Shown here piece after piece: positions 8,328 through 20,014 of a stretch of DNA of 64,000 nt; position 1 is the first letter of the stretch; each line of letters opens with the position of its first letter. Under the pieces are notes generated by a model, which did no database searches, had not been told where the DNA came from, and saw only the letters and a list, made by a program, of their open reading frames with translations. A program made the translations under genes and the position numbers. The stretch spans positions 62,001 through 126,000 of the forward strand of contig DIFZ01000050.1 in assembly GCA_002419385.1 (NCBI GenBank), given 5' to 3'. The stretch is from Geobacter sp. UBA5735 (GTDB lineage Bacteria > Desulfobacterota > Desulfuromonadia > Geobacterales > Geobacteraceae).

Positions 8328-9472
8328 ACCCTTTCATAGGGTTCGAACAGGCGCTTGAATTCATCCAGTGCGAACCTGTCCGTCATACCGGCGATGTAGT
8401 CACAGATCACCCGTTCCCTCTCGACCTGGTCCATCTTCCTGACGTATTTCCGCGGCAGGAGCGTCGGATGTTTGACATACGCTTCAAAAAGCTGGGCCAG
8501 GTACCGCTCCGCCTTGACACGCATCCTCTCGACCTTGTGATGACGGTAGAGATTCGTGATGAGGAATTCCTTGAGCTTGCTGTTTTTCCTCAGTATCTCC
8601 GGGCTGAAACTGACCACCTGGCGGTTCACCCTGCGGAGGTCCCCAATGCTTTCGATCCGGAAGTGCTCGATATTGTGCCTCGTTGTGGCACAGAGGTCCT
8701 TGATGAGAAGGCCGATCAGGGTACTGATCGTCTGCAGTTTCCGCCTCTCTGGATCGAGAGCGGGATGTTTGCCGACAATTTCGTGGTAGACCTCGCTCCA
8801 GAGTTCGACTTTCTCAAGCTGCTCGAGGGATATGAGACCCGATTTCAGACCATCGTCGATATCGTGGTTGTTGTAGGCTATCTCGTCTGCGAAATTTATG
8901 AGCTGAGCCTCGATGGTCGGGACAGTGCCGGGCATGAGGTCGGCCATGAACTCGGCCGGATGATCATAGGGGGACTTGTGCTTGATGATCCCCTCGCGCG
9001 TCTCCCACGACAGGTTCAGCCCGTTGAAGCCCGGATAACGCTCTTCGAGCTCGTCGACCACCCGCAGGGACTGGTGGTTGTGCTCGAACCCGCCGAACCC
9101 TTCCATGAGACGGTTGAGGACTTCCTCGCCAGTATGACCGAAAGGCGTGTGGCCCAGATCATGGGCAAGGGCAAGGGCCTCGGTCAACTCCTCATTCAAC
9201 CGAAGAACACGGGCTACCGCCTTGCCGATTTGCGCGACTTCCAGGGAATGGGTAAGCCTGGTCCGGTAATAATCGCCCTCGTGGTTCACGAAAACCTGAG
9301 TTTTGTACTCAAGGCGGCGAAATGCCGCGCAGTGGATGATCCTGTCGCGATCCCTTTCAAAGGCCGGTCGATTATCCCGGAACTCTTCCACAAAACGACG
9401 GCCGGCCGAATCACTGCTTTTGGCAGCATACGTGGCGAGATCAGGGCGTTCAGCGTAAACCGTCATCTCCAT
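8324..9472 (-). CDS. dgt: dGTPase-like deoxynucleoside triphosphate triphosphohydrolase
   Basis: An HD-domain enzyme that removes triphosphate from dNTPs, controlling dNTP pools. The HD metal site is visible: TRLTHSLEVAQIG, then LAHDLGHTPFGHTGE, and later NFADEIAYNNHDIDD. CAAFRRLEYKTQVF at the start is the substrate-binding block. About 382 residues, typical of the bacterial dgt type 2 subgroup. The start at 9472 (MEMTVYAERP) has a GGAAGGGGGGG ribosome site; the frame extends further upstream to 9769, but that stretch overlaps the divergent aldolase gene. It is followed by corA with a four-base overlap. Confidence 0.92.
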   Translation of the reverse strand: MEMTVYAERPDLATYAAKSSDSAGRRFVEEFRDNRPAFERDRDRIIHCAAFRRLEYKTQVFVNHEGDYYRTRLTHSLEVAQIGKAVARVLRLNEELTEALALAHDLGHTPFGHTGEEVLNRLMEGFGGFEHNHQSLRVVDELEERYPGFNGLNLSWETREGIIKHKSPYDHPAEFMADLMPGTVPTIEAQLINFADEIAYNNHDIDDGLKSGLISLEQLEKVELWSEVYHEIVGKHPALDPERRKLQTISTLIGLLIKDLCATTRHNIEHFRIESIGDLRRVNRQVVSFSPEILRKNSKLKEFLITNLYRHHKVERMRVKAERYLAQLFEAYVKHPTLLPRKYVRKMDQVERERVICDYIAGMTDRFALDEFKRLFEPYERV

Positions 9473-9616
9473 CGGACCCCCCCTTCCATGAGTTTTGATT
9501 AAAACCTTACACACGCCACGTGTCAACAACAAAGTTACCCTTGACTGCCGAATCGGTGTCATGTTAGATTTTTCAATGTTTCTAATGATTTCATGATACA
9601 TGGAACGGCGTGCCGT

Positions 9617-10702
9617 ATGAACAGTAATCTGCTGGAGCATGTCCCGCAACATATCAGGAGCAAACTCGGGAACAACTCCCGCGTCTGCCTGCTGAGCGGT
9701 CGTGACGTCTTCAATGCCTTGAAGGGCGAGAACCTCATCGTGATGGCGTGCAACACCAGAATCAGCCACGTCATACCGGGTATAATGAAAGCAGCTGAAG
9801 AAATGGATGCAGTCATCGCCTTTGAGCTCACCCGTTCTGAAGGTGGACTTGACGGTGGTTATACCGGCCAGACTCCCGAATCATTTTTCAACACCATCAT
9901 CGCTTCAGCCGAAAAAAACGCTTTCACAAAACCTTTCATCATCCATGCCGACCACATCACCATCAGGGACACCGGCAGGGAAGAATTGGCTGAGGCCCAA
10001 CAGCTGATCGCGGCCCAGATCGAAGCAGGCTATACCTCGTTTACCATCGACGCATCGTTCAATCCGCTTCCCGACAATATCGACATTGTATCCCGCCTTG
10101 CCGAACCTGTTGAAGCCATGGGCTACGGTCTCGAACTGGAGCTGGGAGAAGCCGGGCACGCTGCCGACAGGCCCACGCTCACTTCGATAGCTGAAGTCAG
10201 GAGCTTTCTCTCGGAAGTCACTGCCAGGGAAGTTTTCCCCCAGCTGCTGGCCATCAACAACGTATCCCGTCGGGCACGCTATATGGACGGTGAAGTGGTT
10301 CACATCGATTTCGAGAGAACGGGGCAGATTCACAAGGTCGCCCTGTCCCATGGGCTGGCAGGTCTGGTCCAGCACGGGATTGCCGGCACCCCCATCAATC
10401 TGGTGGGCAAGCTGGCAGATTACGGAATCATGAAGGGTAATATCGGCACCCTCTGGCAGAACGTGGCCCATGCAGGTCTCCCTCTCGACCTCATGGACGA
10501 CATGCGACGCTGGGCACGGGAAAACGGCACCGACATCAAATATGCGACTCAGGCGTTCAAGGCGGAGATCGATTCCATCCCGGCACAGAATCTGAGTCAG
10601 ATCCATGAAATGGCCACCCGCGAGGCACGGGAATTCATCGCCGCCTTCCACGCAAAGGGCAGTGCGACAAAGCTTGCCCAATCACTGGGGCGTGTCCGTT
10701 GA
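9617..10702 (+). CDS. Class II fructose-bisphosphate aldolase family protein
   Basis: A 361-residue zinc aldolase, interconverting fructose or tagatose bisphosphate with triose phosphates. HADH at residues 110-113 supplies the catalytic aspartate and a zinc ligand, GYTSFTIDASFN the next strand, and ELELGEAG the region holding the second metal ligand. HGLAGLVQHGIAGTP corresponds to the phosphate-binding glycine loop. The start ATG at 9617 has GGAACGG eight bases upstream; an earlier ATG at 9593 would add eight residues. It shares its stop (TTGA overlap) with the next gene, rsmD. It is divergent from dgt. Confidence 0.85.
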   Translation: MNSNLLEHVPQHIRSKLGNNSRVCLLSGRDVFNALKGENLIVMACNTRISHVIPGIMKAAEEMDAVIAFELTRSEGGLDGGYTGQTPESFFNTIIASAEKNAFTKPFIIHADHITIRDTGREELAEAQQLIAAQIEAGYTSFTIDASFNPLPDNIDIVSRLAEPVEAMGYGLELELGEAGHAADRPTLTSIAEVRSFLSEVTAREVFPQLLAINNVSRRARYMDGEVVHIDFERTGQIHKVALSHGLAGLVQHGIAGTPINLVGKLADYGIMKGNIGTLWQNVAHAGLPLDLMDDMRRWARENGTDIKYATQAFKAEIDSIPAQNLSQIHEMATREAREFIAAFHAKGSATKLAQSLGRVR

Positions 10703-11274
10703 GGATAATCGGCGGAACGGCGGGAGGGCGCAAACTCCGGACACCCCGTGGACCGGGGATCAGGCCGACGGCCGACCGGGTCAAGGAAGCGCTTTTCAAT
10801 ATTCTCGGCGGCCTGCTGGGCCCTGTGGACGGCTGCTCGGTTCTCGACATCTTTGCCGGGACGGGGAACCTGGGAATAGAAGCATTGAGTCGCGGCGCCA
10901 TGGATGCGGTCTTTATCGACAACAGCAGGGACTCAGCGAATCTCATCGCACGAAACCTTGAAATTACCGGATTCGCAGGCGCCGGTACAATAATCGCGAG
11001 GAATTTCATCGCTGCCCTGGCATCGCTTGAAACAACCGGAAACTGCTTCCAGCTGATCTTTCTCGATCCGCCCTACGGCAGGAACTTGCTGGAAAAAGCC
11101 CTGGATCTGCTCGGGCATTCCACGATCCTGGAAACCGGAGCGATCGTTGTCGCTGAATCTTCTTCACGCGACTCGACTGCTGCCGGTTACGGCAGTCTCA
11201 TGCTTTTGGACAAACGGGTCTACGGCGACACAGCCCTGTCCTTTTACAAAAACATGGAGAAAAGCACGTCATGA
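10699..11274 (+). CDS. rsmD: RsmD, 16S rRNA (guanine(966)-N2)-methyltransferase
   Basis: A SAM-dependent methyltransferase acting on G966 of 16S rRNA in the 30S subunit. RIIGGTAGGRKL opens the protein, TADRVKEALFNIL follows, DIFAGTGNLGIEALSRGA is the SAM-binding loop, and DPPYG at residues 123-127 is the amino-methylating catalytic motif. The start is TTG at 10699, overlapping the aldolase stop; the family's conserved first residues begin immediately after, which decides the start. Its stop overlaps the coaD start (ATGA), so the two are translationally coupled, a pairing found in many bacteria. Confidence 0.93.
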   Translation: MRIIGGTAGGRKLRTPRGPGIRPTADRVKEALFNILGGLLGPVDGCSVLDIFAGTGNLGIEALSRGAMDAVFIDNSRDSANLIARNLEITGFAGAGTIIARNFIAALASLETTGNCFQLIFLDPPYGRNLLEKALDLLGHSTILETGAIVVAESSSRDSTAAGYGSLMLLDKRVYGDTALSFYKNMEKSTS

Positions 11275-11756
11275 CGAAAAAGATTGCCGTATATCCCGGA
11301 TCTTTCGACCCCATAACCTTCGGCCACCTCGACATCATCAACCGCGCGCTGAAGATTTTCGATGAAGTCATCATTGCCGTTGCCCGCAACGAGAGAAAAA
11401 GCCCGATGTTCACCATTGAAGAAAGAGTCAATCTCATTCAATCCGTCCTGAAAGACAACGAGCGGGTGAAGGTTGACACGTTCGACGGCCTTCTGGTAGA
11501 CTACGTCCGCTCCCGCAAGGCACAGGCGATCGTTCGGGGGCTCCGGGCGATTTCCGATTTCGAATACGAACTGCAGATGGCGCAGATCAACCGGGGCATA
11601 TCGAGAGACGTGGAAACGGTTTTTCTCATGACTTCGGTTTTCTACAGCTTTCTTTCCTCATCGATCGTGAAAGAGGTCCATTCCCTGAACGGACCTGTCG
11701 ACGGCCTCGTCCCCCCCCTTGTAAAAAAGGCACTTGACGCTAAACTCAACAGATAA
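11271..11756 (+). CDS. coaD: CoaD, phosphopantetheine adenylyltransferase
   Basis: It catalyses the fourth step of coenzyme A synthesis, transferring AMP from ATP to 4'-phosphopantetheine. The nucleotidyltransferase motif YPGSFDPITFGHLDII, with the (T/H)xGH signature, is at residues 7-22. IVRGLRAISDFEYELQMA and FLSSSIVKEV complete the family pattern. The length of 161 residues is standard. The ATG overlaps the rsmD stop by four bases. Confidence 0.96.
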   Translation: MTKKIAVYPGSFDPITFGHLDIINRALKIFDEVIIAVARNERKSPMFTIEERVNLIQSVLKDNERVKVDTFDGLLVDYVRSRKAQAIVRGLRAISDFEYELQMAQINRGISRDVETVFLMTSVFYSFLSSSIVKEVHSLNGPVDGLVPPLVKKALDAKLNR

Positions 11757-11810
11757 GTGAACGTTCATCCGGCCTTCAACAGGATGTGACGTTTTTCAAT
11801 GGAGAAGACC

Positions 11811-13004
11811 ATGAAACTTGCTGATCGCGTACATAAAATACAACCGTCCCCCACCCTTGCCATCGATGCCAAAGCAAAAGCGCTCAAGGCGGAAGGCATT
11901 GATGTCATCGGTTTCGGCGTCGGCGAGCCCGACTTCGATACTCCTGAGAATATCAGGCAGGCTGCAAAACGGGCCATCGACAACGGCTTCACCCGCTACA
12001 CCGCGGTGGGAGGGACTGACGAACTCAAGGATGCCATAATTGCCAAGCTCAAGCGGGACAACGGACTTGCCTACCGCCGCGACCAGATAACCGTGGCCTG
12101 CGGCGCCAAACATTCGCTCTACAACATTTCCCAGGCGCTCATCCAGCACGGGGACGAAGTCATCATTCCCGTTCCTTACTGGGTTTCCTATCCTGACCAG
12201 GTCCTGCTTGCCGGCGGAAGACCCGTATTCATCACTGCCGATGAAAAGAATTCGTTCAAGATCACTCCTGAACAGCTGGAAAAAGCCATAACCCCGAATA
12301 CGAAAGCACTGGTGCTCAACTCCCCCAGCAACCCGACCGGCACGTCCTACAGCAGTGAAGAGCTGCGACAGCTGGGTGATGTCTGCCTGAAGCACGACTT
12401 CATCATAATTTCCGACGATATCTACGAAAAGCTCCTTTATGACGGGCTTTCCTTCTCCAATATCGCAACCGTGGTACCGGAACTCCAGTCACGCACCATT
12501 GTGGTAAACGGCGTTTCCAAGACATTTGCCATGACCGGCTGGAGGATCGGTTACGCGGCCGGCCCGGCGGAAGTAATCTCCGCCATGACCAAGCTCCAGT
12601 CCCAGTCCACGTCAAACCCGTCTTCAATTGCCCAGAAAGCTGCCGTTGAGGCGCTGAACGGCCCCCAGGACACGGTAATGATGATGACGGCCGAGTTTGA
12701 AAAAAGGCGCACCTATATCGTCGAACGGCTCAATGCCATAACCGGCTTCTCATGCTTCATGTCAACCGGAGCTTTCTACGCATTCCCCAATGTGTCCTCA
12801 CTTTACGGAAAAAGCTTTTCAGGAAAAACCATCAGCAATTCAACCGACCTGTGCGCATTTTTTCTCGAACAGGCACGTGTGGCCATCGTTCCTGGCATAG
12901 CCTTCGGCGCGGACAATTTCGTCCGATTCTCGTATGCCACCAGCTTGGAAAATATCCGGAAAGGGATCAATCGCATCGAGGAGGCGGTTTCCCGTCTGGC
13001 TTGA
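11811..13004 (+). CDS. aspC: Aspartate aminotransferase, class I PLP-dependent
   Basis: A 397-residue fold-type I aminotransferase that moves the amino group between aspartate and 2-oxoglutarate. The N-terminal segment VIGFGVGEPDFDTPENI is typical of the Ib subgroup. The Schiff-base lysine is K237 in GVSKTFAMTGWRIG, and the C-terminal arginine in NFVRFSYATS binds the substrate carboxylate. The ATG at 11811 has GGAGAAG at the right spacing; the upstream ATG at 11799 overlaps that ribosome site. A small DUF1858 gene follows. Confidence 0.93.
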   Translation: MKLADRVHKIQPSPTLAIDAKAKALKAEGIDVIGFGVGEPDFDTPENIRQAAKRAIDNGFTRYTAVGGTDELKDAIIAKLKRDNGLAYRRDQITVACGAKHSLYNISQALIQHGDEVIIPVPYWVSYPDQVLLAGGRPVFITADEKNSFKITPEQLEKAITPNTKALVLNSPSNPTGTSYSSEELRQLGDVCLKHDFIIISDDIYEKLLYDGLSFSNIATVVPELQSRTIVVNGVSKTFAMTGWRIGYAAGPAEVISAMTKLQSQSTSNPSSIAQKAAVEALNGPQDTVMMMTAEFEKRRTYIVERLNAITGFSCFMSTGAFYAFPNVSSLYGKSFSGKTISNSTDLCAFFLEQARVAIVPGIAFGADNFVRFSYATSLENIRKGINRIEEAVSRLA

Positions 13005-13054
13005 CCGACCAGTGTTGTGAACTGAACCGTTTTCCACGATCAGGAGGCCACAGG

Positions 13055-13249
13055 ATGATCACCAGAGATATGAAGATTGGAGATATCTGCCGTTGTTACC
13101 CGGAAGCGGTTCCGGTTCTCAAGCGCTTCGGACTGGAATGCATGGAGTGCCAGATCGCCGACCTGGAATCTCTGGAACACGGCGCTGGGGTCCACAAGAT
13201 AGATATCGAAGAACTGCTCCGGGAACTGAACCGTCACGTCAAATCATGA
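13055..13249 (+). CDS. DUF1858 domain protein
   Basis: A 64-residue protein: MITRDMKIGDICRCYPE, then AVPVLKRFGLECMECQIADLESLEHGA and a helical C terminus. This is the DUF1858 pattern (a repeated hydrophobic helix plus a CxxC pair), seen alone or fused to hybrid cluster and heme-related proteins. The CMEC pair could bind iron or act in redox. A strong AGGAGG ribosome site lies 9 bases before the ATG. It lies between the aminotransferase and a sensor kinase on the same strand, but the 125-bp gap to the kinase holds a GTTCCGGG/CCCGGAAC hairpin, so cotranscription with the kinase is uncertain. Confidence 0.85.
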   Translation: MITRDMKIGDICRCYPEAVPVLKRFGLECMECQIADLESLEHGAGVHKIDIEELLRELNRHVKS

Positions 13250-13374
13250 CAGGAGGGGCTGTTCCGGGCTGCAGTCGAGCAACCCGGAACCTTCGACCCG
13301 GTTCCCTCCGCGTCATCCACACTGTCATTATCCGGAACTGCGTATCCCATGCCAGACGTCCGAGGTGATTTCAC

Positions 13375-15915
13375 GTGAACAAATCCTCGAGAACCCCCAT
13401 TTTCATTGCCGCGGTCTATCTGCTGCTCGGAACCGGGTGGATCTTTTATACCGACACCGTGCTCGGCATCTTTTCCCATTCCACGTCACAGATGGCTCAC
13501 TGGTCCATGGTGAAGGGCCTGTCTTACGTCCTGGTAACATCCGCACTTCTGTTCTGGCTTGTGCGCCGGCATACCGTAAAGCTCCTCTCCACCCAGAAAG
13601 CTCTGGAAGAGGAAAACGAACGATGCAGGCTGGCGCGATCGTCCCTCGCACAGTCAGAAGAGCAGTTCCGCCTCATGTTCGAAAAACATGGCGCGATCAT
13701 GTATCTCGTCGATACAGCCACCCTTGCCATCTACGATGCCAATGAAGCGGCGCGCAAGTTCTACGGCTATTCACCGCAGGAGTTCGAGCATCTGAAACTG
13801 AGCGATCTCAGCGCTCAGACGGATGAGAATCTCAGAATGTGCCTGCATGACCTGCTGGACCCGGGTCACAACTACCATGTCTTCACCCACCGCCTGCGAA
13901 ACGGGGAGGCAAGACAGGTGGAAATCCATTCAACTGCCGTCTGGCTGAAAGGCAGGCAGTGCTTTTTTTTCATCGTTCACGATATCAACGATCGGATCGA
14001 GGCACAGGAAGCTCTCAGAATTTCAGAAGACAATTACCATACCATTTTCGATTCGGTCAGTGATGCCATATTCGTTCACGATATCGATACCGGCCAGATA
14101 CTTGAAATCAACAGAACGGCCTGCGAAATGTTCGGCTACACGCGGGACGATTTTCCCATGCTTTCGCCTGAAGAGACCAGTGCAATGGTTTCGCCGTTTG
14201 ACCATGAAGAGGCGATCCGCAGGGTTTGCGAAGCCGCTGATGGAACTCCCCAGAGCTTTGAATGGAAAGCCCGCCACCGTGACGGCCATGTCTTCATGGT
14301 GGAAGTGAACCTGAAAAAAGTGGCGCTGCGTGGAGATAACCGGCTGCTTGCCGTCGTTCGCGACATCACCCGGAGCAAGCTGACCGAAGATGCGCTCCGT
14401 GAAAGCGAAGCCCGCTTCCGTTCCCTGGTGGAAGCCACTTCCGACTGGATATGGGAAGTGGACGCGACCGGCAAGCTCACCTTCACGAGCCCACAGGTAA
14501 AGGATCTCCTGGGCTTCAGCCCTGATGAAATAATCGGCAAATCCCTGTTCGATTTCATTCTCGAAGAAGACAAAGAGAAGACGAAACGGGTATTCTCTGC
14601 TTCACGGGATTCCCGAAGCCCTTTTTCGGCCGTGACCACCAGGAACTACCATAGAAACGGCAGGGTCATCGTGCTGAAAACAAGTGGCGTCCCCATCGTG
14701 GACCCCTTGGGCGATCTTACCGGCTACCGCGGGATCGTCCGCAACATCACCGATCGCAAGCACCTTGAAGAGCAGCTCCTGCAGGCACAGAAAATGGAAG
14801 CCATCGGACAGCTGGCCGGCGGGATCGCTCATGACTTCAACAACATACTCACTGCAATCACCGGGTATGTCTTTATTCTGGACATGAAGCTGGAAAACGA
14901 AGAGCTGAAAAAGCACGTGGACCAGATCAGGCGAGCTGCCGAACGGGCCGCCGCACTCACCGACAGTCTTCTTGCGTTCAGCAGGAAGCAGATCATCTGC
15001 CTTCAGCCGGTCAGCATCAACGCGGTATTGAAGAAAGCAGAAAAGCTCCTTTCCCGGCTGATACGAGAAGACATAGAGATCAGGATGGAGCTTTGCGCCG
15101 AAGAACTCGTTATCCTCGGCGACGAGACAAAACTCAAACAAATTGTCATCAACCTGGTCACAAATGCACGCGATGCAATGCCCCGCGGAGGGATCCTGAC
15201 AATTTCCACAGAGCGCAGACATATGGATCTGCACGAAAAACCGTCCCCGGCATTCGAAAAAGGAATCGATTACCTTCTCCTCTCAGTTTCCGACACAGGC
15301 ATCGGCATAGATGAAAAGACTCGCGAAAGAATTTTCGAACCGTTCTTCACCACGAAAGAAGTCGGCAAAGGTACCGGCCTTGGCCTTGCCATCGTCTATG
15401 AAATAATCAGACAGCTTAACGGCTATGTAGATATCATGAGTGAGGAAGGACTGGGCACATCAATCAGGATATATCTCCCGCTCGCACAGGAACTATCGAA
15501 AGATTCTGCATACGTGCAGCTTGCAACGCCAGAACGGGGGGCCGAAACGATCCTTTTGGCCGAAGATGACCCCGACGCACGCCGGTTCATAAAGACAGTG
15601 CTGGAGGAATTCGGGTATACCGTAATCGAGGCTTATGACGGCAGGGATGCAGTGGAAAAGTTCGCCGAGAATTCGGAGCGGATCCAGTGCGTGATCCTGG
15701 ATATCATCATGCCCAAGCAGAACGGGAAAGATGCGCACAATGAAATCGTGAAAATCCGTCCCGACATCAGCGCTCTGTTTCTCAGCGGCTATACCGGTGA
15801 GTTTCTTACCGGGGAAGGAATACTGGAAGAAGGATTGCATTTTCTTCCCAAACCGGTAGCTCCCTGGCTGCTGCTGGGAAAAGTACGTGAATTGCTCCAA
15901 AACACCAGGAAATGA
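13375..15915 (+). CDS. Hybrid sensor histidine kinase with three PAS domains and a receiver
   Basis: An 846-residue membrane sensor. Two transmembrane helices (about 8-28 and 46-63) bracket a short periplasmic loop, followed by a coiled linker and three PAS domains (about 95-215, 217-335, 340-465). The kinase core has the phospho-acceptor H486 in GGIAHDFNNIL, the N box NLVTNARDAMP and the G boxes DTGIGID and GKGTGLGLAIV. The C-terminal receiver (about 724-840) has its phosphorylatable D776 in ILDIIMPKQNG. The start is GTG at 13375. No output gene is next to it, so the partner is elsewhere. The ligand is unknown; PAS domains commonly bind heme, FAD or small molecules. Confidence 0.92.
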   Translation: MNKSSRTPIFIAAVYLLLGTGWIFYTDTVLGIFSHSTSQMAHWSMVKGLSYVLVTSALLFWLVRRHTVKLLSTQKALEEENERCRLARSSLAQSEEQFRLMFEKHGAIMYLVDTATLAIYDANEAARKFYGYSPQEFEHLKLSDLSAQTDENLRMCLHDLLDPGHNYHVFTHRLRNGEARQVEIHSTAVWLKGRQCFFFIVHDINDRIEAQEALRISEDNYHTIFDSVSDAIFVHDIDTGQILEINRTACEMFGYTRDDFPMLSPEETSAMVSPFDHEEAIRRVCEAADGTPQSFEWKARHRDGHVFMVEVNLKKVALRGDNRLLAVVRDITRSKLTEDALRESEARFRSLVEATSDWIWEVDATGKLTFTSPQVKDLLGFSPDEIIGKSLFDFILEEDKEKTKRVFSASRDSRSPFSAVTTRNYHRNGRVIVLKTSGVPIVDPLGDLTGYRGIVRNITDRKHLEEQLLQAQKMEAIGQLAGGIAHDFNNILTAITGYVFILDMKLENEELKKHVDQIRRAAERAAALTDSLLAFSRKQIICLQPVSINAVLKKAEKLLSRLIREDIEIRMELCAEELVILGDETKLKQIVINLVTNARDAMPRGGILTISTERRHMDLHEKPSPAFEKGIDYLLLSVSDTGIGIDEKTRERIFEPFFTTKEVGKGTGLGLAIVYEIIRQLNGYVDIMSEEGLGTSIRIYLPLAQELSKDSAYVQLATPERGAETILLAEDDPDARRFIKTVLEEFGYTVIEAYDGRDAVEKFAENSERIQCVILDIIMPKQNGKDAHNEIVKIRPDISALFLSGYTGEFLTGEGILEEGLHFLPKPVAPWLLLGKVRELLQNTRK

Positions 15916-15939
15916 TGCCGGTTTCAGCTGGACGGCTGA

Positions 15940-16887
15940 TCAGACATGGTTCCTGAGCATGAGCTCCAATGGATGGGGTTGCAGGTAGGTCTGCTTCCCC
16001 AGATATTCCTGGCCGTATTTCCCGATGTAATGCTTGAGCAACGTTACGGGAACGATCAATGGAATCAGGCGCTCATGGTAACTGTCGATTATTTTCAGCA
16101 ATTCCACTTTTTCCGCCGGCGTAATGCTCTTCTTGAAGTACCCCATGATGTGGTAGAGAACATTGCAGTTTTTCTTTACAGTGGCTTGCAGAGAAAAAGA
16201 TTTCATGAACAGTTCGCCATACCGGATCAAGAGGTCCGAACGGTCGATCCCCTTGCCGGAAGCAACCATCCCCCCCATTTCCCGGTAGATCTCCGGTGAA
16301 TGACCCATGATCTGCAGCTTATGGCAGGTATGGAATTCCACCAGACCCCCAAGCCCACTTCCCCCGGAAACAAAGTCCTTCCATCTCCGGTAGGCGAAAA
16401 TCCGCTCGATGAAATTCTCGCGAATCTCCATGTCGCAGAGACGTCCCTCCTCCTCTACCGGAAGGAGAGGAAAACGTTTCACGACCGCATCGGCAAACAT
16501 GCCACGCCCGCTTTTTACCGGTATCGCGGCGCCGTAGACCTTGACACGGAACAGCCCGGAACTGGGTGAGTCCTTCTTGAAGATGAAACCGCACAGATCC
16601 TCCTGTTCCAGCTCTTCCACCTTTTTCCGGCAGAAATCCATCATCTTCTCCGTCAGGTCGATGCGGGTCCTGTTCGTCACCAGACGGGGCTCTGCGGGAT
16701 TGCCCTCCAGACGCATTGCCTCACGCGGGACGGGAAGGCCGCATCCGACCTCGGGACAGACCGGGAAGAAACTGAAGAACCGTCCAAGGGTGTCGGTAAT
16801 ATAGCGGTCATGCTTGTGCCCTCCGTCATAGCGGACCTTTTCGCCGAGGAGGCAGGAACTGACGCCGATCGTGATGGGATTCGTCAT
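15940..16887 (-). CDS. DUF523/DUF1722 (YbgA-type) fusion protein
   Basis: A 315-residue cytoplasmic protein. Residues 1-150 form a DUF523 domain with ITIGVSSCLLGEKVRYDGGHKHD and FPVCPEVGCGLPVPREAM, a cysteine-rich region. The remainder is DUF1722 (GHSPEIYREMGG, YHERLIPLIVPVTLLKHY, ending YLQPHPLELMLRNHV). The pair occurs in many bacteria, sometimes near photolyase genes and in stress regulons. A role in thiouracil or DNA-damage protection has been proposed, but the reaction is not established. It lies 27 bases upstream of the clpB stop on the same strand, so it may be transcribed with clpB. Confidence 0.88.
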   Translation of the reverse strand: MTNPITIGVSSCLLGEKVRYDGGHKHDRYITDTLGRFFSFFPVCPEVGCGLPVPREAMRLEGNPAEPRLVTNRTRIDLTEKMMDFCRKKVEELEQEDLCGFIFKKDSPSSGLFRVKVYGAAIPVKSGRGMFADAVVKRFPLLPVEEEGRLCDMEIRENFIERIFAYRRWKDFVSGGSGLGGLVEFHTCHKLQIMGHSPEIYREMGGMVASGKGIDRSDLLIRYGELFMKSFSLQATVKKNCNVLYHIMGYFKKSITPAEKVELLKIIDSYHERLIPLIVPVTLLKHYIGKYGQEYLGKQTYLQPHPLELMLRNHV

Positions 16888-16913
16888 GATTATGAACTCC
16901 TTATGCGGAAATG

Positions 16914-19508
<2,595 letters not shown>

Positions 19509-19553
19509 GAGTTGTTCCCCCTTCAAGCAGTTATTGGTGCTCTCACAAAAAAT

Positions 19554-19633
19554 CGTCACCCTGGCGAAGGCCGGGGTCCATGGGCTTTACAACCTCTCGA
19601 GACGACTGGTTTCCGGATTGTGCCGGAATGACG
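19554..19633. repeat. 80-bp inverted-repeat element, copy 2
   Basis: The same element as at 4249-4328, again exactly 80 bp from CGTCA to TGACG, with GCCGGGGTCCA and GCCGGAATGACGGAAGA matching copy 1. The middle is more diverged. It lies in the clpB leader, between the likely promoter and the start codon, so its hairpin would be in the clpB mRNA. The rest of 19634-20014 has the promoter and no gene that I can see. Confidence 0.8.
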
Positions 19634-19681
19634 GAAGACCGCCTTCCAGGAATAGTTGCGACTGTATCATCACTTACTAAG

Positions 19682-19710
19682 AAGATAGACACGGCAGGGT
19701 GCTGCGTCAA
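19682..19710 (-). promoter_or_regulatory. Predicted promoter of clpB
   Basis: On the minus strand TTGACG (19705-19710) and TATCTT (19682-19687) are separated by 17 bases, close to the housekeeping sigma consensus. The CTTGACG part also resembles a heat-shock -35 element, but the matching CCCAT -10 is not visible. Confidence 0.5.
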
Positions 19711-20014
19711 GATGACGGAAGCACTATTTCTCCCCTGAACCCTTCATGGCACAGAGGCGAATACGTGCTGCTTGCTTTTCGCGAATTAACCGTTACAATC
19801 TTTCCATAAATACCCACTAATTGTTCTCAGGGTTCGAAAACCGGGTAAAAGCCTTCCGTTCGGTGTACCACATCCGACAGGGACGGTTCGCACAAGAAAC
19901 ATTATCAGCAGTGCTATTTTCCGTGAGCTTGTCATTTGGCCAGTTCCGCTGATGAGGAAAGGCTCTTGACACGACAGGGCGCTGTGCTCCTGTCAAAAAC
20001 AAAAGGAGGAAACA

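Noticed and set aside
8300..9502. A 400-codon open frame on the plus strand
   Set aside because: It is exactly opposite dgt, lacks any family motif, and results from the codon bias of the opposite strand.
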